NCBI GenBank assembly: GCA_946122785.1
Contig: CAMGYJ010000002.1
Location: forward strand, 17,024,492 to 17,088,491
DNA length: 64,000 nt
Direction of reading: 5' to 3'
DNA from: Linum tenue
Taxonomy: Eukaryota; Streptophyta; Magnoliopsida; Malpighiales; Linaceae
The stretch's first letter is position 1. Each line of letters starts with the position of its first letter. The notes below the pieces were generated by a model, which worked only from the letters and a program-made list of their open reading frames with translations, was not told the origin of the DNA and searched no databases. Below, piece by piece: positions 1 to 12,328 of this stretch. The position numbers and the translations under genes were made by a program.

Positions 1-2780
1 TTGTTTATTATAATATTGGAGAAGCTTGAGAACTCAACAATGGAGCACGGATATCTCCATGAGCTTGTCTCTAGCTCCTCAACTCTGGAGTAGTAAAGAA
101 AATCAGAAAACCTGAAAGTTATATTTCAGCATAGTTAAATAGATCAATCATTAATATTTGATAATAGGAAGATAGTGTTTTTCCTCACCAAGCATTCCAT
201 ATTCTTGACCATTGGTAGTGAGACGTGCATGAACAACATCATGGGTTGACACTTACTCAATCCACCAAGCCACCACTACACTAGCAAACAAGCATTTGTT
301 CATATTCTCTCTAGAAGTTCTAGTAATTTTGGCTCGACTACTAATCCTTCTTTGTTTTTTCTCAAGTCTCAACTAGCACCTAGTTCGCCAAACCTAAAGA
401 GGAACCAAACCCAATTCATCAAATAAAAAATTAACAATCCATAAAGTAACAAAATTGTAAGCCAGAGTAGTGAATACAACGTTGGATAACATAGCATTTA
501 ACAAGAACATATAATTTAATGGAGAACAGAGAGGTACACACATATCTACCTTTATCATCTGAAAGTTGGTTCCTTTTTCGTGTGGTTGAGAGAACCCAAG
601 TCTCAGAGAGACACAGACGGATAAACTAGTCTTGAATGTCACCAATGGCTTGGATCCATTTAAAACAGGAGGCAACCTCAAACTTAGTCACTGGCCTGCA
701 CACACACCAATTCCTAGCTGGTTAGAATCCATTACAGACATAGTTTTATGATTGATAAATATCCCTTACAGAGAAAATAACCAGATGATTAAAGAAGAAC
801 TTCGTCATGGTAAACAAAGAAAGTTTCGGATTTAATCTCAAGTCTTTAATTGAGATTAAGTTCAGTACCAAAGCTTTATGCTGGAACCGGAGCTGCTGAT
901 AAAGTTTCCTATAACAAAATGAGAAAGACACACAACAAGGTCACACAAGATACATTATCTCTTATGGATAAAGTAAGATAGAGAAAAGGTTACCAGCTTC
1001 TGTGAAGTTGCTTTCCTTGTACACCCTTCCACCCAGAACATCCACATAAAACCTTAAATAACAACAAAACATTTCTTAAACTCTTACTTTGTTCATGCCT
1101 TAACAAGTAGTTCAGAGTCGACAAGAAAACTTTGACATGAATTGAGTAAAGGTTAAACTTACGGCAAGGGGATTGTCAAAAATTCATACCAAACTGAACA
1201 AAAATTCCAAAAGGAAGAGGGATTATGCTTTAATAAGCTTGCACAGTTTCTGAGAAAGAAAGGAGACGACTGATATATTCTGGTTCATCATCTAGATAGT
1301 CATTTATCTCATGCTTCAATGGTTTATGACACAAAATGAGTAATCACCTTTGCAGAGATATGCACGTCTATATTACTATTAGAGGTAGCCATGACTATAG
1401 ATCCTCTTATAAATATCAGTTTTAATTCCCTTCCTTTTCCTTTGCCCCCTGCTGCTCTTTCCTGCATTCCCAAAACGAGAGCATCATGAGCACTTTAGCA
1501 CATGTTATGCAGTATCAGCATCACTAGCAAAAATCATACTTATAATGCATTCGTAAAGGTGGCCTATATATGCAAGAGTTTGTTTCTAACACTAACTTTT
1601 TCTTGTTAAAGAAATATACATATCCTTGGACAGTGCCAATTAGTTCAAAAGAGCTAACATACAAGACATAGCTAGCTTAATTACTGACAATTGAGATGTA
1701 ATTAAGTTTCTCTTCATAATAACCAGTGCCACAGCCGAGGTCAGGGGAGCTACATACCTGGGAACCATTCCCACAACAATTTCTGTCATTTAGTTGCTTG
1801 AACCCTGCAAGCATACATACAGCCAAAGAAACCATTACGGATGCATCAAGCTTGCATAAACGAGAGCTACATATCAAAACCATGTTCTTAGTAGATGATA
1901 CAACAAAATTCATAGTTATAACAAGTTGCTGCAGTTTTACACTCACCTGACTAGCAAGAGCCAAAGCAGTAGACCCCACGATTTTCAGCTTTACAGAGAC
2001 CAGGACCTCAACAAGCCCTCATAAACCTACCAACAACTTATATCTTCATGGAATTAGTAATACCAACTCTACAATGTATCAACATAGTCAAATAAACGGC
2101 TTCTTGTACGAGTAAATAAAGATGTTAATATATGAAGGACAAGGGAGCTAGGTTTGGTATGTTAAACTGTAAGTAAGAGCTTCTTACAGGTGTATCGTCC
2201 TATATGTGCTTCTGATATTCTATGCATCCCTTTTCCTGGAATCCTCCTAGTGATAGCTAGATTGATGACTCCTTGAACAACCATGCAAACCTTCGAAGCT
2301 AGTAAGTCTGGATAACTGAAAATCTGAAACTGCACCAATCTGATAGCGTTCAAAATGAAGCAAACAATAACAATTCATATAACCTCGGCAAAGAGCAATA
2401 CTGTTTCATAAATCAGGAGTCGTATAATTGCACTTCCTCGGGATAAACCCTCGTGCAAGTCATCCTCCTAGAACATCATAATATCACCATGGGATATATA
2501 TTTTCCCACTTATACGTTCAAATACATCAGTCATGAAAAATCATACCCAATCACTTTCTCGAGCCATCATAAAGCATATCAACAGTCAAGCCCACAATTT
2601 GCAACATATGCACAATCATCAGCATAAACCAGGTCCATATTGATTAGGGCAAGTCAATAATATCATACAACAGTCCAGGGTTCATCATATAGCACAAAAG
2701 TCCATACACCCCTAATCATGCCATTCTAATTCACCTAGGTCAATTCTAAGCATCAATATAATTATCGTGATACGACAAAC
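1..2780. other. Unrecognised stretch, duplicated at 26258-29010
   Basis: No gene is recognisable here. Short open frames occur on both strands but none shows a known domain and none is longer than about 100 codons. The sequence is repeated nearly base for base from 26258 onward, with only rare single-base indels, so the window opens inside a duplicated block whose left end is outside view. In the second copy it is preceded by a CACTA-type transposon terminus (25612), so this stretch may be the interior of a defective CACTA element. That link is an inference. Confidence 0.5.
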
Positions 2781-3383
2781 CCGGTATGCCGTGCTAATCC
2801 CTCACCAGCTCTGGTCGTTCAAACACCGGTTTAACCTTCCCGTACTAAAACGTCAATTTCACCAACGAATCCCGAATTAAAATCCGAGACCGTCCTTATA
2901 TCCCGTGCTGTATCCCCGTCAATATTAGTTCTTGGCTCCAGGTCAAATTCTTGATAAAAACACATCAAACCCTGGCCGGAGCTAAATTCAGCGATTTGGA
3001 CCCCGACTTAAATAATTGCCGAAATTCAGGGATTAGAACTAGAGGATTGATTACCTCGCTGCAGGAAGCTCGTATATGAAATTTGGGCTCAATCCGGCTT
3101 CCGGATACTCCGAAACCCTAATTTGACTTATCGGGAATTCAAGAAATTCCTAGACCAAAACTTGTTTTAAAGCTCTAAATCGATAAATCACGATGAATGG
3201 ATGGATTAGGCATAACTTACGGGATTTTTGGATCACTAGGGCTCAAGATTGGAGCTTTGGAATTTTTACCCAGTCGCTCCCCTGCACTTCGCTCGCTCTG
3301 CTTCTCTCTCGGTCCGAAAGTGAAAAGAAGATGAAGATGGGGAAAATTAAATGAAACGGTGGTGGGGAATTAAATGGACAGGG

Positions 3384-3386
<3 letters not shown>

Positions 3387-3439
<53 letters not shown>
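3387..3439. repeat. (AT)n microsatellite
   Basis: About 50 bp of alternating AT lies against the left end of the MITE at 3440. The homologous tract in the second block (29643-29669) is roughly half as long, which accounts for much of the early coordinate shift between the blocks. A shorter AT tract flanks the MITE on the right. Confidence 0.9.
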
Positions 3440-3442
<3 letters not shown>

Positions 3443-3844
3443 GAGTTTTACGGTATCGTGGGTGAAATCCGGGGTACCGCATACCTTGAGTATGAAAACA
3501 CTATCTAAACCTTTAATTGGCCGATCTTTTGGACATGATACTATACTCTAACCTTTAAAGATCAAAATCTAGGTCTTAATTCTCCCAATCTTATACTCCA
3601 AGATCAATATAATTAGAAACAATAATCGACGGTTACGATTCATCAAAATATAGGCACAAAAAGGAATGCACTATCTTAGAGTTTATATATTATGATTTAG
3701 ATAATTAGGACATAGGGTTCACTCATTAAGGGTTAGGGTATAGTATCAGACCCAAAATTCCTGCTAATTCGATGTCTAGATAACGTTTTCATACTCAAGG
3801 TATGCGATACCCCAGATTTCACCCGGGGTACCGTAGAAGCCACC
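3440..3844. mobile_element. MITE with long terminal inverted repeats in an AT tract
   Basis: The ends are inverted copies of each other over about 70 bp: the left arm from 3440 and the reverse complement of 3775-3844 share a core reading GCATACCTTGAGTATGAAAA. Both ends abut (TA)n, so a TA target duplication (Stowaway/Mariner type) is likely but cannot be separated from the microsatellite. A second copy lies at 29670-30076, 2 bp longer. No coding capacity is seen. Confidence 0.7.
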
Positions 3845-3991
3845 ATATATATATATATATATAATTAATACGTATACTTATCCGATTGATCGATAATCCG
3901 ATTTTCGCCGAAATATTAGCAAAATGCTCGATTCTAAATCGCGAACTTTCTAGCGATCAAAATATGGGTTTTGCCGGAACGGGATGTTACA

Positions 3992-4403
3992 GGTACGGCG
4001 GCCTTGGTTTCCTGAGCTTGAACGATCTGGTTCATCGTGAGTTGCATCACTGCCAATTGGTCTTGGATCATTTGGAAGTTTTGCTGATTGTTGGTGTCGG
4101 CGGCTTCGAGAGCCTCCAGTCGTTGCGCGTTGGTGCCCATTCTCGGCTCTGATACCAGATGATACGGATCAAAGTTGTATGAATGTATAGATCCCTTTTC
4201 TTGGCGGGATGTGGCCAGTTCTCGTTTCTTGGTGAGAATAACCACGCTACTACTTTGCAGAAAAATAATTGCTTCCTTATTCGAAGAGATTCAAAGCCTA
4301 TAAGTAGGCTACAAACGACATCAACAAATCAAATCTAAAACTAGCTAACATACTAACTACCCAGCTCCACTTAAGGTGGAACTCCCTTATTCTCTAACGT
4401 TCA
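3992..4403 (-). mobile_element. LTR-retrotransposon fragment: LTR, tRNA-Met primer site and gag start
   Basis: On the minus strand this reads as a 244 bp LTR (4403 to 4160, TG...CA ends), two bases, then a perfect plant primer-binding site TGGTATCAGAGCC (4157-4145), then an ATG at 4140 that opens a gag-like frame with the start MGTNAQRLEALEAADTNNQQ. Gag breaks off at 3992, where the TGTAACATCCC element begins. This is a nested, broken retroelement. The order LTR, PBS, gag is diagnostic; the gypsy assignment rests only on the coiled-coil-like gag start and is less certain. Confidence 0.75.
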
Positions 4404-4689
4404 CTTGAAAAATAGAAACAGAATAACAAACCCCTAACTACATGGCATGGCAAGCTGCTGCATACTCTTCGTCTGTTACTCGTTGATAAAATGAGGGTTG
4501 GGCTGGCGACCCCTTGCTGAACGACGAAGCCCATGACGAGGTCCATTAGTAGCATCAGAATCGCCACGACGAGGCCCATCATGGTCCATACTACTTGAAG
4601 CTGTTGAGGAATAGTTAGTCTTCGGCCTTTGCCATTAATCATGCGCATCTCATTGAGCAGGAGAGGTGGCATGAGCGTCGGGGACATCC
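4404..4689 (-). other. Retroelement-derived remnant, class uncertain
   Basis: Between the minus-strand LTR (ending 4403) and the plus-strand copia remnant lies about 290 bp. On the minus strand, scattered frames look like the basic, serine-rich end of a retroelement polyprotein, broken by frameshifts, running toward the LTR. If real, the LTR at 4160-4403 was shared by two tandem elements. Evidence is weak. Confidence 0.3.
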
Positions 4690-7503
4690 ATCTTTGGAAT
4701 TTATGTCTAAGCTCAGTTCAGTTATTTCATTTTCAGTTATTAAACACTCGGAGCCTTGTCATCCTTGCTCTTGAGCTAAACAGAGTCGGTTGCCGTTTTC
4801 TGTTAGCTCCATTAAGACCAAGGATTGTTTTGAATTAATTCACATGGATATTTGGGGTGCTTATCAGCAGCCGTCTCTCAGTGGTGCTCATTATTTTCTC
4901 ACTATAGTTGACGATTACAGTCATGGTGTCAGGGTATATCTACTCAAGTTTAAGTCAGACGTTGCCCGTCTTGTCATGATGTTCTGCGAAATGGTTCGCA
5001 CACAATTTAACAAACGTGTTCGTCGGATTCAGGCAGATAATGGTCTAGAATTTCGCACCTCCTCTCTGCGCGATTTCTATGATCGTTCCGGTATTGTTCT
5101 ACAGACTAGTTGTACTGATACTCCGCAACAGAATGGCGTGGTTGAACGCAAACATCGCCATATCTTGGACACTGCTCGAGCTCTTCGGTTCCATGCTGGG
5201 TTACCTCTCCGTTTCTGGGGAGAGTGTGTTCTCACATAAGTTTATCTTCTCAATCGCCTTCCAACCTCGGCAACTGGGAAGACTCCCTTTGAGGTACTGT
5301 TTGGCCATGTGGCCAAGTATGATCATCTACGTGTGTTCGGCTGCTTGCTTACGCCAAAGACACACATCATCATCTCGATAAGTTCGCTGCACGGGGGCGG
5401 ACATGTGTTTTTCTAGGTTACGCCGCAGTCAGAAAGGATATCGTCTCTTTGATTTGGATGCGCAGAAGGTAATAGTTTCACGTGACGTAATCTTTCACGA
5501 GTCTCATTTTCCTTACCGTGCACAGGACCCCACGGATTATCATTGGATCTCCCAGCTGTCTTTAGCGATGATGGCATTGAAGCGCCAGCCACCTCCTCGC
5601 AAAACCCCCTGGCGGATCCCTCGTCACCAGCCGCACCCCCGTTGTCGTCCCAGTCAGAGGAAGGGTCTTCATCCTCGCCAGTCATCACCACCTCTCCCGC
5701 GGGTGGACCCTCGTCCCCGGCCAGTATTGCCGGCAGTTCGCCCTCCAGTCCCGCTGTGGCTCCCATGAAGGCCATGCATGACGTCAACCCGGTGCCGCGA
5801 CGAGGGGATCGTGTTCGTGTGAGGCCGAAGCACCACGATCTCTATGTCACCAACACCGCCATTGCTTCCACTGTCAGGTATCCCTTGGCCAACTTTGTTT
5901 CTTATGCTAACGTCTCGCAACATTATCGTGCTTTCCTTGCAGCTATCACGAATGATGACGAGCCCCGCATGTTCAATCAAGCTGTGCGCCTGGCCAGCTG
6001 GCGCGCTGCCATGGCTGCCGAGATGGACGCCTTGGAGAAGAATGGGACTTGGACTCTCGTCATACCACCTTCCAATCGTCGGATTATTGATGGAAAATGG
6101 GTATTCAAGATCAAGTATCGGCCAGATGGGACGATTGAGCGCTACAAGGCACGACTCGTCGCCAAGGGATTCACACAGATCGAGGGTGTCGATTTCCATG
6201 ATATGTTTGCTCCAATTGCTAAGCTGGTCACAGTTTGTTGTTTTATTGCAGTTGCTGTTCAACGAGGGTGGTTTCTGCACCAGTTGGATGTCAATAACAC
6301 CTTCTTGCATGGTGATCTGCAGGAAGAGGTTACATGTGATTACCACCCGGGTTTGCTGCACCTGGTGATCAGCGTGTTTGTCGTCTTAACAAGTCCTTGT
6401 ATGGACTTCGTCAAGCCTCCCAGAACTGGTATCAAAAGTTCACTGCTGCTCTGTGTTCCATGGGTTTTCGGTCCTCAGCAGCAGATCACTCCTTGTTTGT
6501 CTATCAGCGTGGTGAATCCTATGTGGCGGCACTTATATATGTCGACGACGTCATCCTTGGGGGAAATGACCTCGTTTTCATCAACCGGGTTAAGCTTTTC
6601 TTGGATCAGCAGTCAGTATTAAGGACCTTGGTCCTCTTTGTTACTTCTTGGGTATTGAGGTTGCTCATTCCCCGACTGATGTGGTTCTTAGTCAGCGAAA
6701 ATATGTACTTGATATTCTTGAGGAGGCCGGAGTTCAAGGAGCTCGCCCCAGTCACTTTCCTATGGAACAGAATCACCAGCTGACCAAGCTAGAGATTTCT
6801 GAACCGTTGGCCGATGGGTCACCGTATCGCCGTCTTATTGGCCGTCTTCAATGCCTGACTGTCACTCGTCCAGATATCACCTATGGCGTGAACATCTTCA
6901 GTCGTTTTGTCCATGCTCCTACTAAGGCTCACATGGATGCTGCCGTCCGCATCCTTCGGTACCTAAAGTTGTCCCCTGGACAGGGTCTCTTTTTCCCAGC
7001 CAAGGGATCTCTCGATCTCGTTGCCTATTGTGACGCTGATTGGGTCGGTTGTCAGAGCATGCGTTGCTCCACCACAGGGTATCTTGTCACTCTTGGTTCT
7101 GCTCCCATTTCCTGGAGTTCTAAGAAGCAGAAGGTGGTTGCCCGATCGTCTGCTGAAGCAGAGTACCGTGCCATGGCCACCATTGTTAGCGAAGTCTTAT
7201 GGCTTCGCTGGTTACTTCGGGAGCTAGGGGTCTCCTCCTCCCACGCTACTCCACTCTACTGCGATAACCAGGCAACCCTACATATTGCTGCCAACCCTGT
7301 TTTCCACGAACGTACGAAGCACGTGGAGATGGATTGTCACTTTGTTCGTGAGCGTGTAGTCTTTGGTGATATCGCTCCCCGTAAGGTTAGCTCCGATTTG
7401 CAGCTTGCTCATCTCTTCACTAAAGGCTTGGGCACGGAGCGTTTTCAGTTCTTGACCTCCAAGCTGAACGTTCGTGACCTCTACCGTTCAACTTGCGGGG
7501 ACG
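4690..7503 (+). pseudogene. Ty1-copia pol pseudogene (integrase, RT, RNase H)
   Basis: Fragments of a copia polyprotein follow in order through several frames. First is a gag-pre-integrase remnant (to about 4830). Next is the integrase core at 4790-5239, with HMDIWG, ADNG and VERKH marking the D,D(35)E residues. Reverse transcriptase runs from about 5960 to 6790, with its active-site YVDD at 6538-6549. RNase H is at 6960-7490, with YCDADW, SSAEAEYRAM and ERTKH. The domain order integrase-RT-RNase H is copia-specific. No 5' LTR, gag or protease is present and several frameshifts interrupt it, so it cannot be autonomous. A near-identical copy is at 30927-33741. Copy 1 has an extra 1-base deletion near 5424 relative to copy 2. 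Confidence 0.93.
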
Positions 7504-7780
7504 TATTGGGCCGTGACATTCGAGTTGAAGCCCAAGACACGCAAGCCCATGCCTTAACTCATAGCAACGTGGAAGCTAAGCTTCCTCATACGAGTGGGAA
7601 AGGAAGAGAGCTTGTAACCCTAGCTGCTACTAGTCTTGATATAAGTCCTGTTGTACAGCCGGTTGGCTAATCACTGAAGTAATCAATAAGAGCTAAAGCT
7701 GGAGAGGCTAATCTCTCCCGTGGACTAGTCCCGATCAATCGGGGATACCACGTAAACACCGTATCTGTTACTAGTTCTCA
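7504..7780 (+). mobile_element. 3' LTR of the copia remnant
   Basis: Directly downstream of RNase H, a G-rich tract is followed by TATTGGGCC (a probable mutated TGTTGG LTR start) and about 277 bp ending in CTCA. It includes the U5-like stretch ending in CTCTCCCGTGGAC and CCACGTAAACACC, typical of plant copia LTRs. R repeat 1 starts immediately after it. With no 5' LTR to compare, the boundaries are judged from sequence signatures. Confidence 0.6.
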
Positions 7781-8690
<910 letters not shown>

Positions 8691-9639
8691 CTTTTTTTCC
8701 TTCTTTTCAAAATGATATATTGCAAGACTCGCACCCTAAGCTTTACACCATGTTATAATTAAGTTATAACACCATGTCTTACTAGTTACTATTCGAACCA
8801 ATTCTTGTTGGTTATCGACCCTCTCATATCTCTTTGAAGTCTTTTTGTACGGATCTCATCTCATCTCATCTCATCTCATCTCATCTCATAGACTTAGAGG
8901 CATAAAAAAAGGTGAATCACATATGTTTACCAATATCGACACACAAAATAGAATAATAAGGAAACTAATTCTTATGCCTATAACAGGGAGACGCCACCTT
9001 AGACTTGAGTGTATAAGGATCTATAATGATATCTTCAACTTTAGTTCTATGAGTGACAAAATTGATCATACTTTGAATAGTGGGCATGAAGTATATGTGT
9101 TTTCAGTTAGGTAAAATTACTACGATCAAATTTACAGTCTACTACCACCAAAAGTCTCAACTCCTAAGTTAGCTTGGTTGTACATCCAAAATAGAGATAT
9201 AAATTGAATTTTGAATCTATTCGATCATTACATATGATAATTTGAATTCTCAACGTGAAAACTTTGTGACTAAGTTGAAGCAGATATTAGATGCTTGCAA
9301 TGTCGTGCTAGACCAAAGATTTAGGTGCTCCAAAGACAAATCCAATTTCGAGATTGAAACTATTGGTCAATCTAAATCAAATATGCTCGGAAAATATAAT
9401 CTTCATACCGGTGATTAAGTCACTAATCTTATTGCTTGCTTGTATCTTGTTAATCTTGGCCGAACTCAACATTAAATGTGTTTGTCTATCTATAGAGACT
9501 CTTGATTAATGATAAATAGCTAGAGAAAACAATTGTAAAGAGAAGTAGCAACCAGATACCCTTTAACAAAAATGACATATAATAAAAGAAAAGACACGAG
9601 AAACATAACATACTTTGAGCCTTGGAAAATGCTAAATTA
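8691..9639. other. Non-coding segment homologous to 50440-51770
   Basis: No gene is recognised. The segment contains a (TCATC)n run at 8853-8888. Its sequence aligns by eye to 50440-51770 upstream of BG3 (shared stretches such as CTACCACCAAAAGTCTCAAC and ATAAATAGCTAGAGAAAACA). It is therefore part of an old duplicated unit that once lay upstream of a GH1 gene. Confidence 0.6.
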
Positions 9640-9648
9640 CATTGTCTT

Positions 9649-9952
9649 CTTTCTTTTTTTATAATGATGATGAACTTTATTAAACAAAACAAACTAAATC
9701 CCACAATAGAGTTCTTAGATACAGAGAACCGGACACCCCAAGAAGGAGTAGGGAACGAAAGAGTTACAGTCAAATGAAAATTCCAAAACGAAAAAGAGAC
9801 ACTGAACTGCAGAAACTAAGGGAGCCCAAGAGTTCAAACTCAGGCGGAACTCATCAACTACTAGCCCCTCTTCGTGACCAACTCTGTAGAAACCCAATCC
9901 CCTGATCTTTGTCAATCTTTTTGTGAGCCAAAGTCCAATCAATAATTCCTCC
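9649..9952 (-). mobile_element. 5'-truncated LINE tail with target-site duplication
   Basis: A T-rich tract at the left (poly-A tail on the minus strand, after AATAAAGTTCATCATCATT) and an open minus-strand frame suggest the 3' end of a non-LTR retrotransposon. The 9 bp CATTGTCTT flanks it at 9640-9648 and 9953-9961. The related DNA upstream of BG3 (about 54555-54600) lacks the insert, which supports a retroposition event. No reverse-transcriptase motif remains. Confidence 0.6.
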
Positions 9953-10274
9953 CATTGTCTTTCACTACTCGTCGTCACAAAATAATTTCCCATTAGGGCT
10001 AAATTACACGTTTGGTCACTCAAATTATACAAATCTTTCACGTTTGCCACCCGAATTACTTTTCTTTCTTATTCGCCACTAACTTTACGAATCGTTTCAC
10101 GGTTGGTCACCGGCCGTTACACTCCGTTAAGTTTTTCCTACGTGGCAGTCAACTATAAAGTTTGACTGTTAACTAGATGACGTGAAAATTAAATTTTTTT
10201 TCTTTCCATCTCATCATTGCACTTATTTTGTCTATATAATTTATCATATTAATAATTTAATAAAATTTAATAGA

Positions 10275-10497
10275 TTACAAAAATGGACACCCAGAGGCGA
10301 AGACCATGAGCCATGAGTGGACGTCGGCACCCCAGTTATCGGGAACGAGATTGAAGTTGGAAAACCGAGGCTTCCCCTTCAGCGTGACGCTCCTAATCCT
10401 CGGGAACCGGCGGGCGACGATCTCCGGCGAGACGGAGTGCCAGTTCCCTATGAATACGTGGCGGCGGGACCAGCTATCGGCGGCGTACCAGTCAGGT
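10275..10497 (-). pseudogene. TIR1/AFB auxin-receptor F-box fragment, left MULE arm
   Basis: The minus strand encodes about 70 residues with AADSWSRRHVF, SVSPEIVARRFPRIRSV, LKGKPRFSNFNLVP and NWGADVHSW, in the order found just after the F-box in TIR1/AFB auxin receptors (closest in feel to AFB2/AFB3). In the intact family this region starts the leucine-rich repeat domain of the SCF receptor. Here it has no F-box, no auxin pocket and no further repeats, and it ends at a stop in AT-rich DNA. The inverted partner copy is at 12113-12328. It is a captured fragment, not a gene. Confidence 0.85.
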
Positions 10498-10604
10498 AAA
10501 TTCATTGGAATTCATCTTGATTATGGATAATCGATCTTTTTTCATTTTGCACGTCGTCACTGACCTATTGTTTGTCTATGGTTCTTTTCCTCTTTTTCTT
10601 GTAG

Positions 10605-10925
10605 GTAATCAACAATGCTTGCACAACCCAGGCAATCCTGTCCATCCTAATGAACTCTGCTAACATAGATATCGGTCCTGAATGATCGAAACTGAAAGAA
10701 TTCACCTAGAACTTCCAACCAGAGCTCAAAGGCTTAGCCATCAACAATAATGAAGTTATACGTTCGGTTCACAACAGTTTTGCAAGACCCGAGCCTTTCA
10801 TCTCTGATGAACAGAAAATCGCTGGAAAAGACGATGATGTGTACCACTTCATCAGTTACATACCTGTCGATGGTGTGACCAACCATGCAATTAACCCCTA
10901 TAAACATGAAGGGAGAACTAAATTT
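10605..10925 (+). pseudogene. Captured UCH37-type ubiquitin C-terminal hydrolase, middle part
   Basis: An intron-like 3' splice site (TTCTTGTAG, ending 10604) leads into VINNACTTQAILSILMNS. This matches the catalytic cysteine segment (NNAC) of UCHL5/UCH37 enzymes, which trim ubiquitin at the proteasome and in chromatin complexes. Downstream motifs include [19 protein letters not shown] and [15 protein letters not shown]; the histidine of the catalytic set lies in DDVYHF. In-frame stops follow GPE and EFT (near 10682 and 10712), and the N-terminal exon and most of the segment after VDG are missing. It is therefore a pseudogene inside the MULE. Confidence 0.85.
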
Positions 10926-11048
10926 TAGCAGTTCTCGCGCCTGATGAGATGACTTGCCTGCTATACTTTGTATGTCTGTTTTTAATTTTTTTTGTGGGTG
11001 GAGTTCTTTTGGCCATTTTGTACTCTAATCTCATCGATGCCACCTAGG

Positions 11049-11545
11049 TAGGGCTGTCCATTTGGTTTTGGTTTTTTGGTTTTAACCGAAACCAAACCAA
11101 TTGAAAAGCTAATGGTTTCAGTTTTTTGGTTTTAAACCAATAAGCAACTTAATGGTTTTGGTTTGGTTAAAACCAAAAAACCAATAGAAACCATTAAGAA
11201 ACCAATATGAATAAAATTATTTATCAACAAATATTTATTTTTTTGTTTCTTTTGACACACATGCCAACCAATAATTTGTAAAGTCCATTTACCATTATTA
11301 TGACGTTTATTCAATAAAGAGGAGGGAAATAGGAATAAATATGAGTGTATGAATACATGTTGGTTTTTTGGTTATCCAAACCAAAACCAAAACCATTAGG
11401 GCCCTTATTGTTTTTTGGCAACCAAAAACCAATAAGGGCCTTAATGGTTTTGGTTTTGGTTTTTGAGTTTTGGTTTTTGGTTTTTGGTTTTTCATACTTA
11501 ATGGTTTGGTTAACCAAACCAAACCAAACCAAATTGACAGCCCTA
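11049..11545. mobile_element. hAT-type MITE nested in the captured UCH gene
   Basis: A 497 bp insert with TIRs starting TAGGGCTGTC (right end GACAGCCCTA) is flanked by an exact 8 bp duplication CACCTAGG (11041-11048, 11546-11553). An 8 bp duplication with this TIR start fits hAT MITEs. The interior is a low-complexity patchwork of TTTTGG and CCAAAACC, so it can fold on itself. It inserted at or next to the intron/exon boundary of the UCH fragment, after or during the history of the MULE. Confidence 0.85.
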
Positions 11546-11550
11546 CACCT

Positions 11551-11922
11551 AGGTATGCCAAGAGCGAGATAAGGTTCAATCTCTTGGCGGTGATCAAGAA
11601 CAGGAAAGAGGTGTACACTGTCGAGCTGAAGGAGCTCCAGAGGCAGAGGGAAAGGATCCTGGCAGCTTCTCAAACTGAAGGGGTCAGCCGGGGCAGCTAC
11701 GAATCGATGAGCAAGTCATTGTCCGAGGTGAACAGTGGGATCGAGACCACAACTGCAAAGATCCTGATGGAGGAGAAGTTCAAGAAGTGGAGAACCGAGA
11801 ACATTAGGAGGAAGCACAATTACATCCTGTTCCTGTTCAACTTCCTCAAGATCCTTGCTGAGAAGAAGCAGCTCAAGCCTCTGGTCGAGAAAGCTAAGCA
11901 AAAGGCTGGCAACGCCAAGTGA
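11551..11922 (+). pseudogene. Captured UCH37-type gene, C-terminal exon
   Basis: An open frame of about 123 codons begins [20 protein letters not shown], passes through [13 protein letters not shown] and [20 protein letters not shown], and ends [11 protein letters not shown] with a TGA at 11920-11922. This is the C-terminal helical (ULD-like) tail of plant UCH1/UCH2 (UCH37 family), which binds the proteasome receptor. It is still open, unlike the middle segment, and is followed by a plausible 3' UTR to about 12050. Without the catalytic domain no enzyme can be made. Confidence 0.85.
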
Positions 11923-12112
11923 AACAAAGACCAATGGTAAACTCTATCGGACGACTTCAATCCAGTCTGTACCTTGTTTTTGTGTCATTTGAAAACTTCT
12001 TTTGTTTAAGATTTCTATCTATGGCTTTTTGGATGCTCTAGAATGCATATCTTCAAGCAGAGTTACCGAGTTCAGATGAGGCAGTGGGGATCTCGCTCCT
12101 GATTCTTGTAAC

Positions 12113-12328
12113 TGGTACGCCGCCGATAGCTGGTCCCGCCGCCACGTATTCACCAGGAACTGCTACTCCGTCTCGCCGGAGATCGTCGCCCGCCGGTTCC
12201 TGAGGATCAGGAGTGTCACGCTGAAGGGGAAGCCTCGGTTTTCCGACTTCAATCTCGTCCCCGATAACTGGGGCGCCGACGTCCACTCATGGCTCCTAGT
12301 CTTCGCCTCTGGGTGTCCATTTTTATAA
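12113..12328 (+). pseudogene. TIR1/AFB F-box fragment, right MULE arm
   Basis: This is the inverted duplicate of the left-arm fragment, reading outward on the plus strand: WYAADSWSRRHVF, SVSPEIVARRF, GKPRFSDFNLVP, then NWGADVHSWL and a stop at 12328. A few codons differ from the left arm (for example SDF for SNF), so the arms have diverged since capture. No promoter or F-box is present. Confidence 0.85.

Larger units (their letters stand above)
2780..3991 (-). mobile_element. Probable LTR of a Ty3/gypsy-like retrotransposon, minus strand
   Basis: Read on the minus strand, the right edge at 3981-3991 gives TGTAACATCCC, the start typical of many plant gypsy LTRs. The interior reads like an LTR/leader with a CT-rich stretch around 3290-3340. 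The LTR interrupts the gag fragment to its right, and an inverted-repeat MITE (3440-3844) is nested inside it. The left boundary and a target-site duplication were not found, so the left coordinate is approximate and the element may be truncated. Confidence 0.4.

Noticed and set aside
1677..1979. Minus-strand 100-codon frame as an exon of a captured gene
   Set aside because: A possible exon shape, but no recognisable family and no supporting splice pattern; listed only as unassigned DNA.
3243..3551. Frames with Ile-Tyr repeats on both strands
   Set aside because: Translation of the (AT)n tract, not protein-coding.
5669..6361. 230-codon minus-strand frame in the copia RT region, and its copy at 31907-32599
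   Set aside because: It is the antisense shadow of the RT/integrase coding strand, which shows clear copia motifs.
9715..10050. 111-codon minus-strand frame as a host gene
   Set aside because: It runs across the border between the LINE tail and the MULE TIR, so it cannot be one gene.
11042..11553. Repeated TTTTGGTTTTTGG text as a separate satellite or telomere-like repeat
   Set aside because: It is bounded by inverted ends and an 8 bp duplication, so it is the interior of a hAT MITE.
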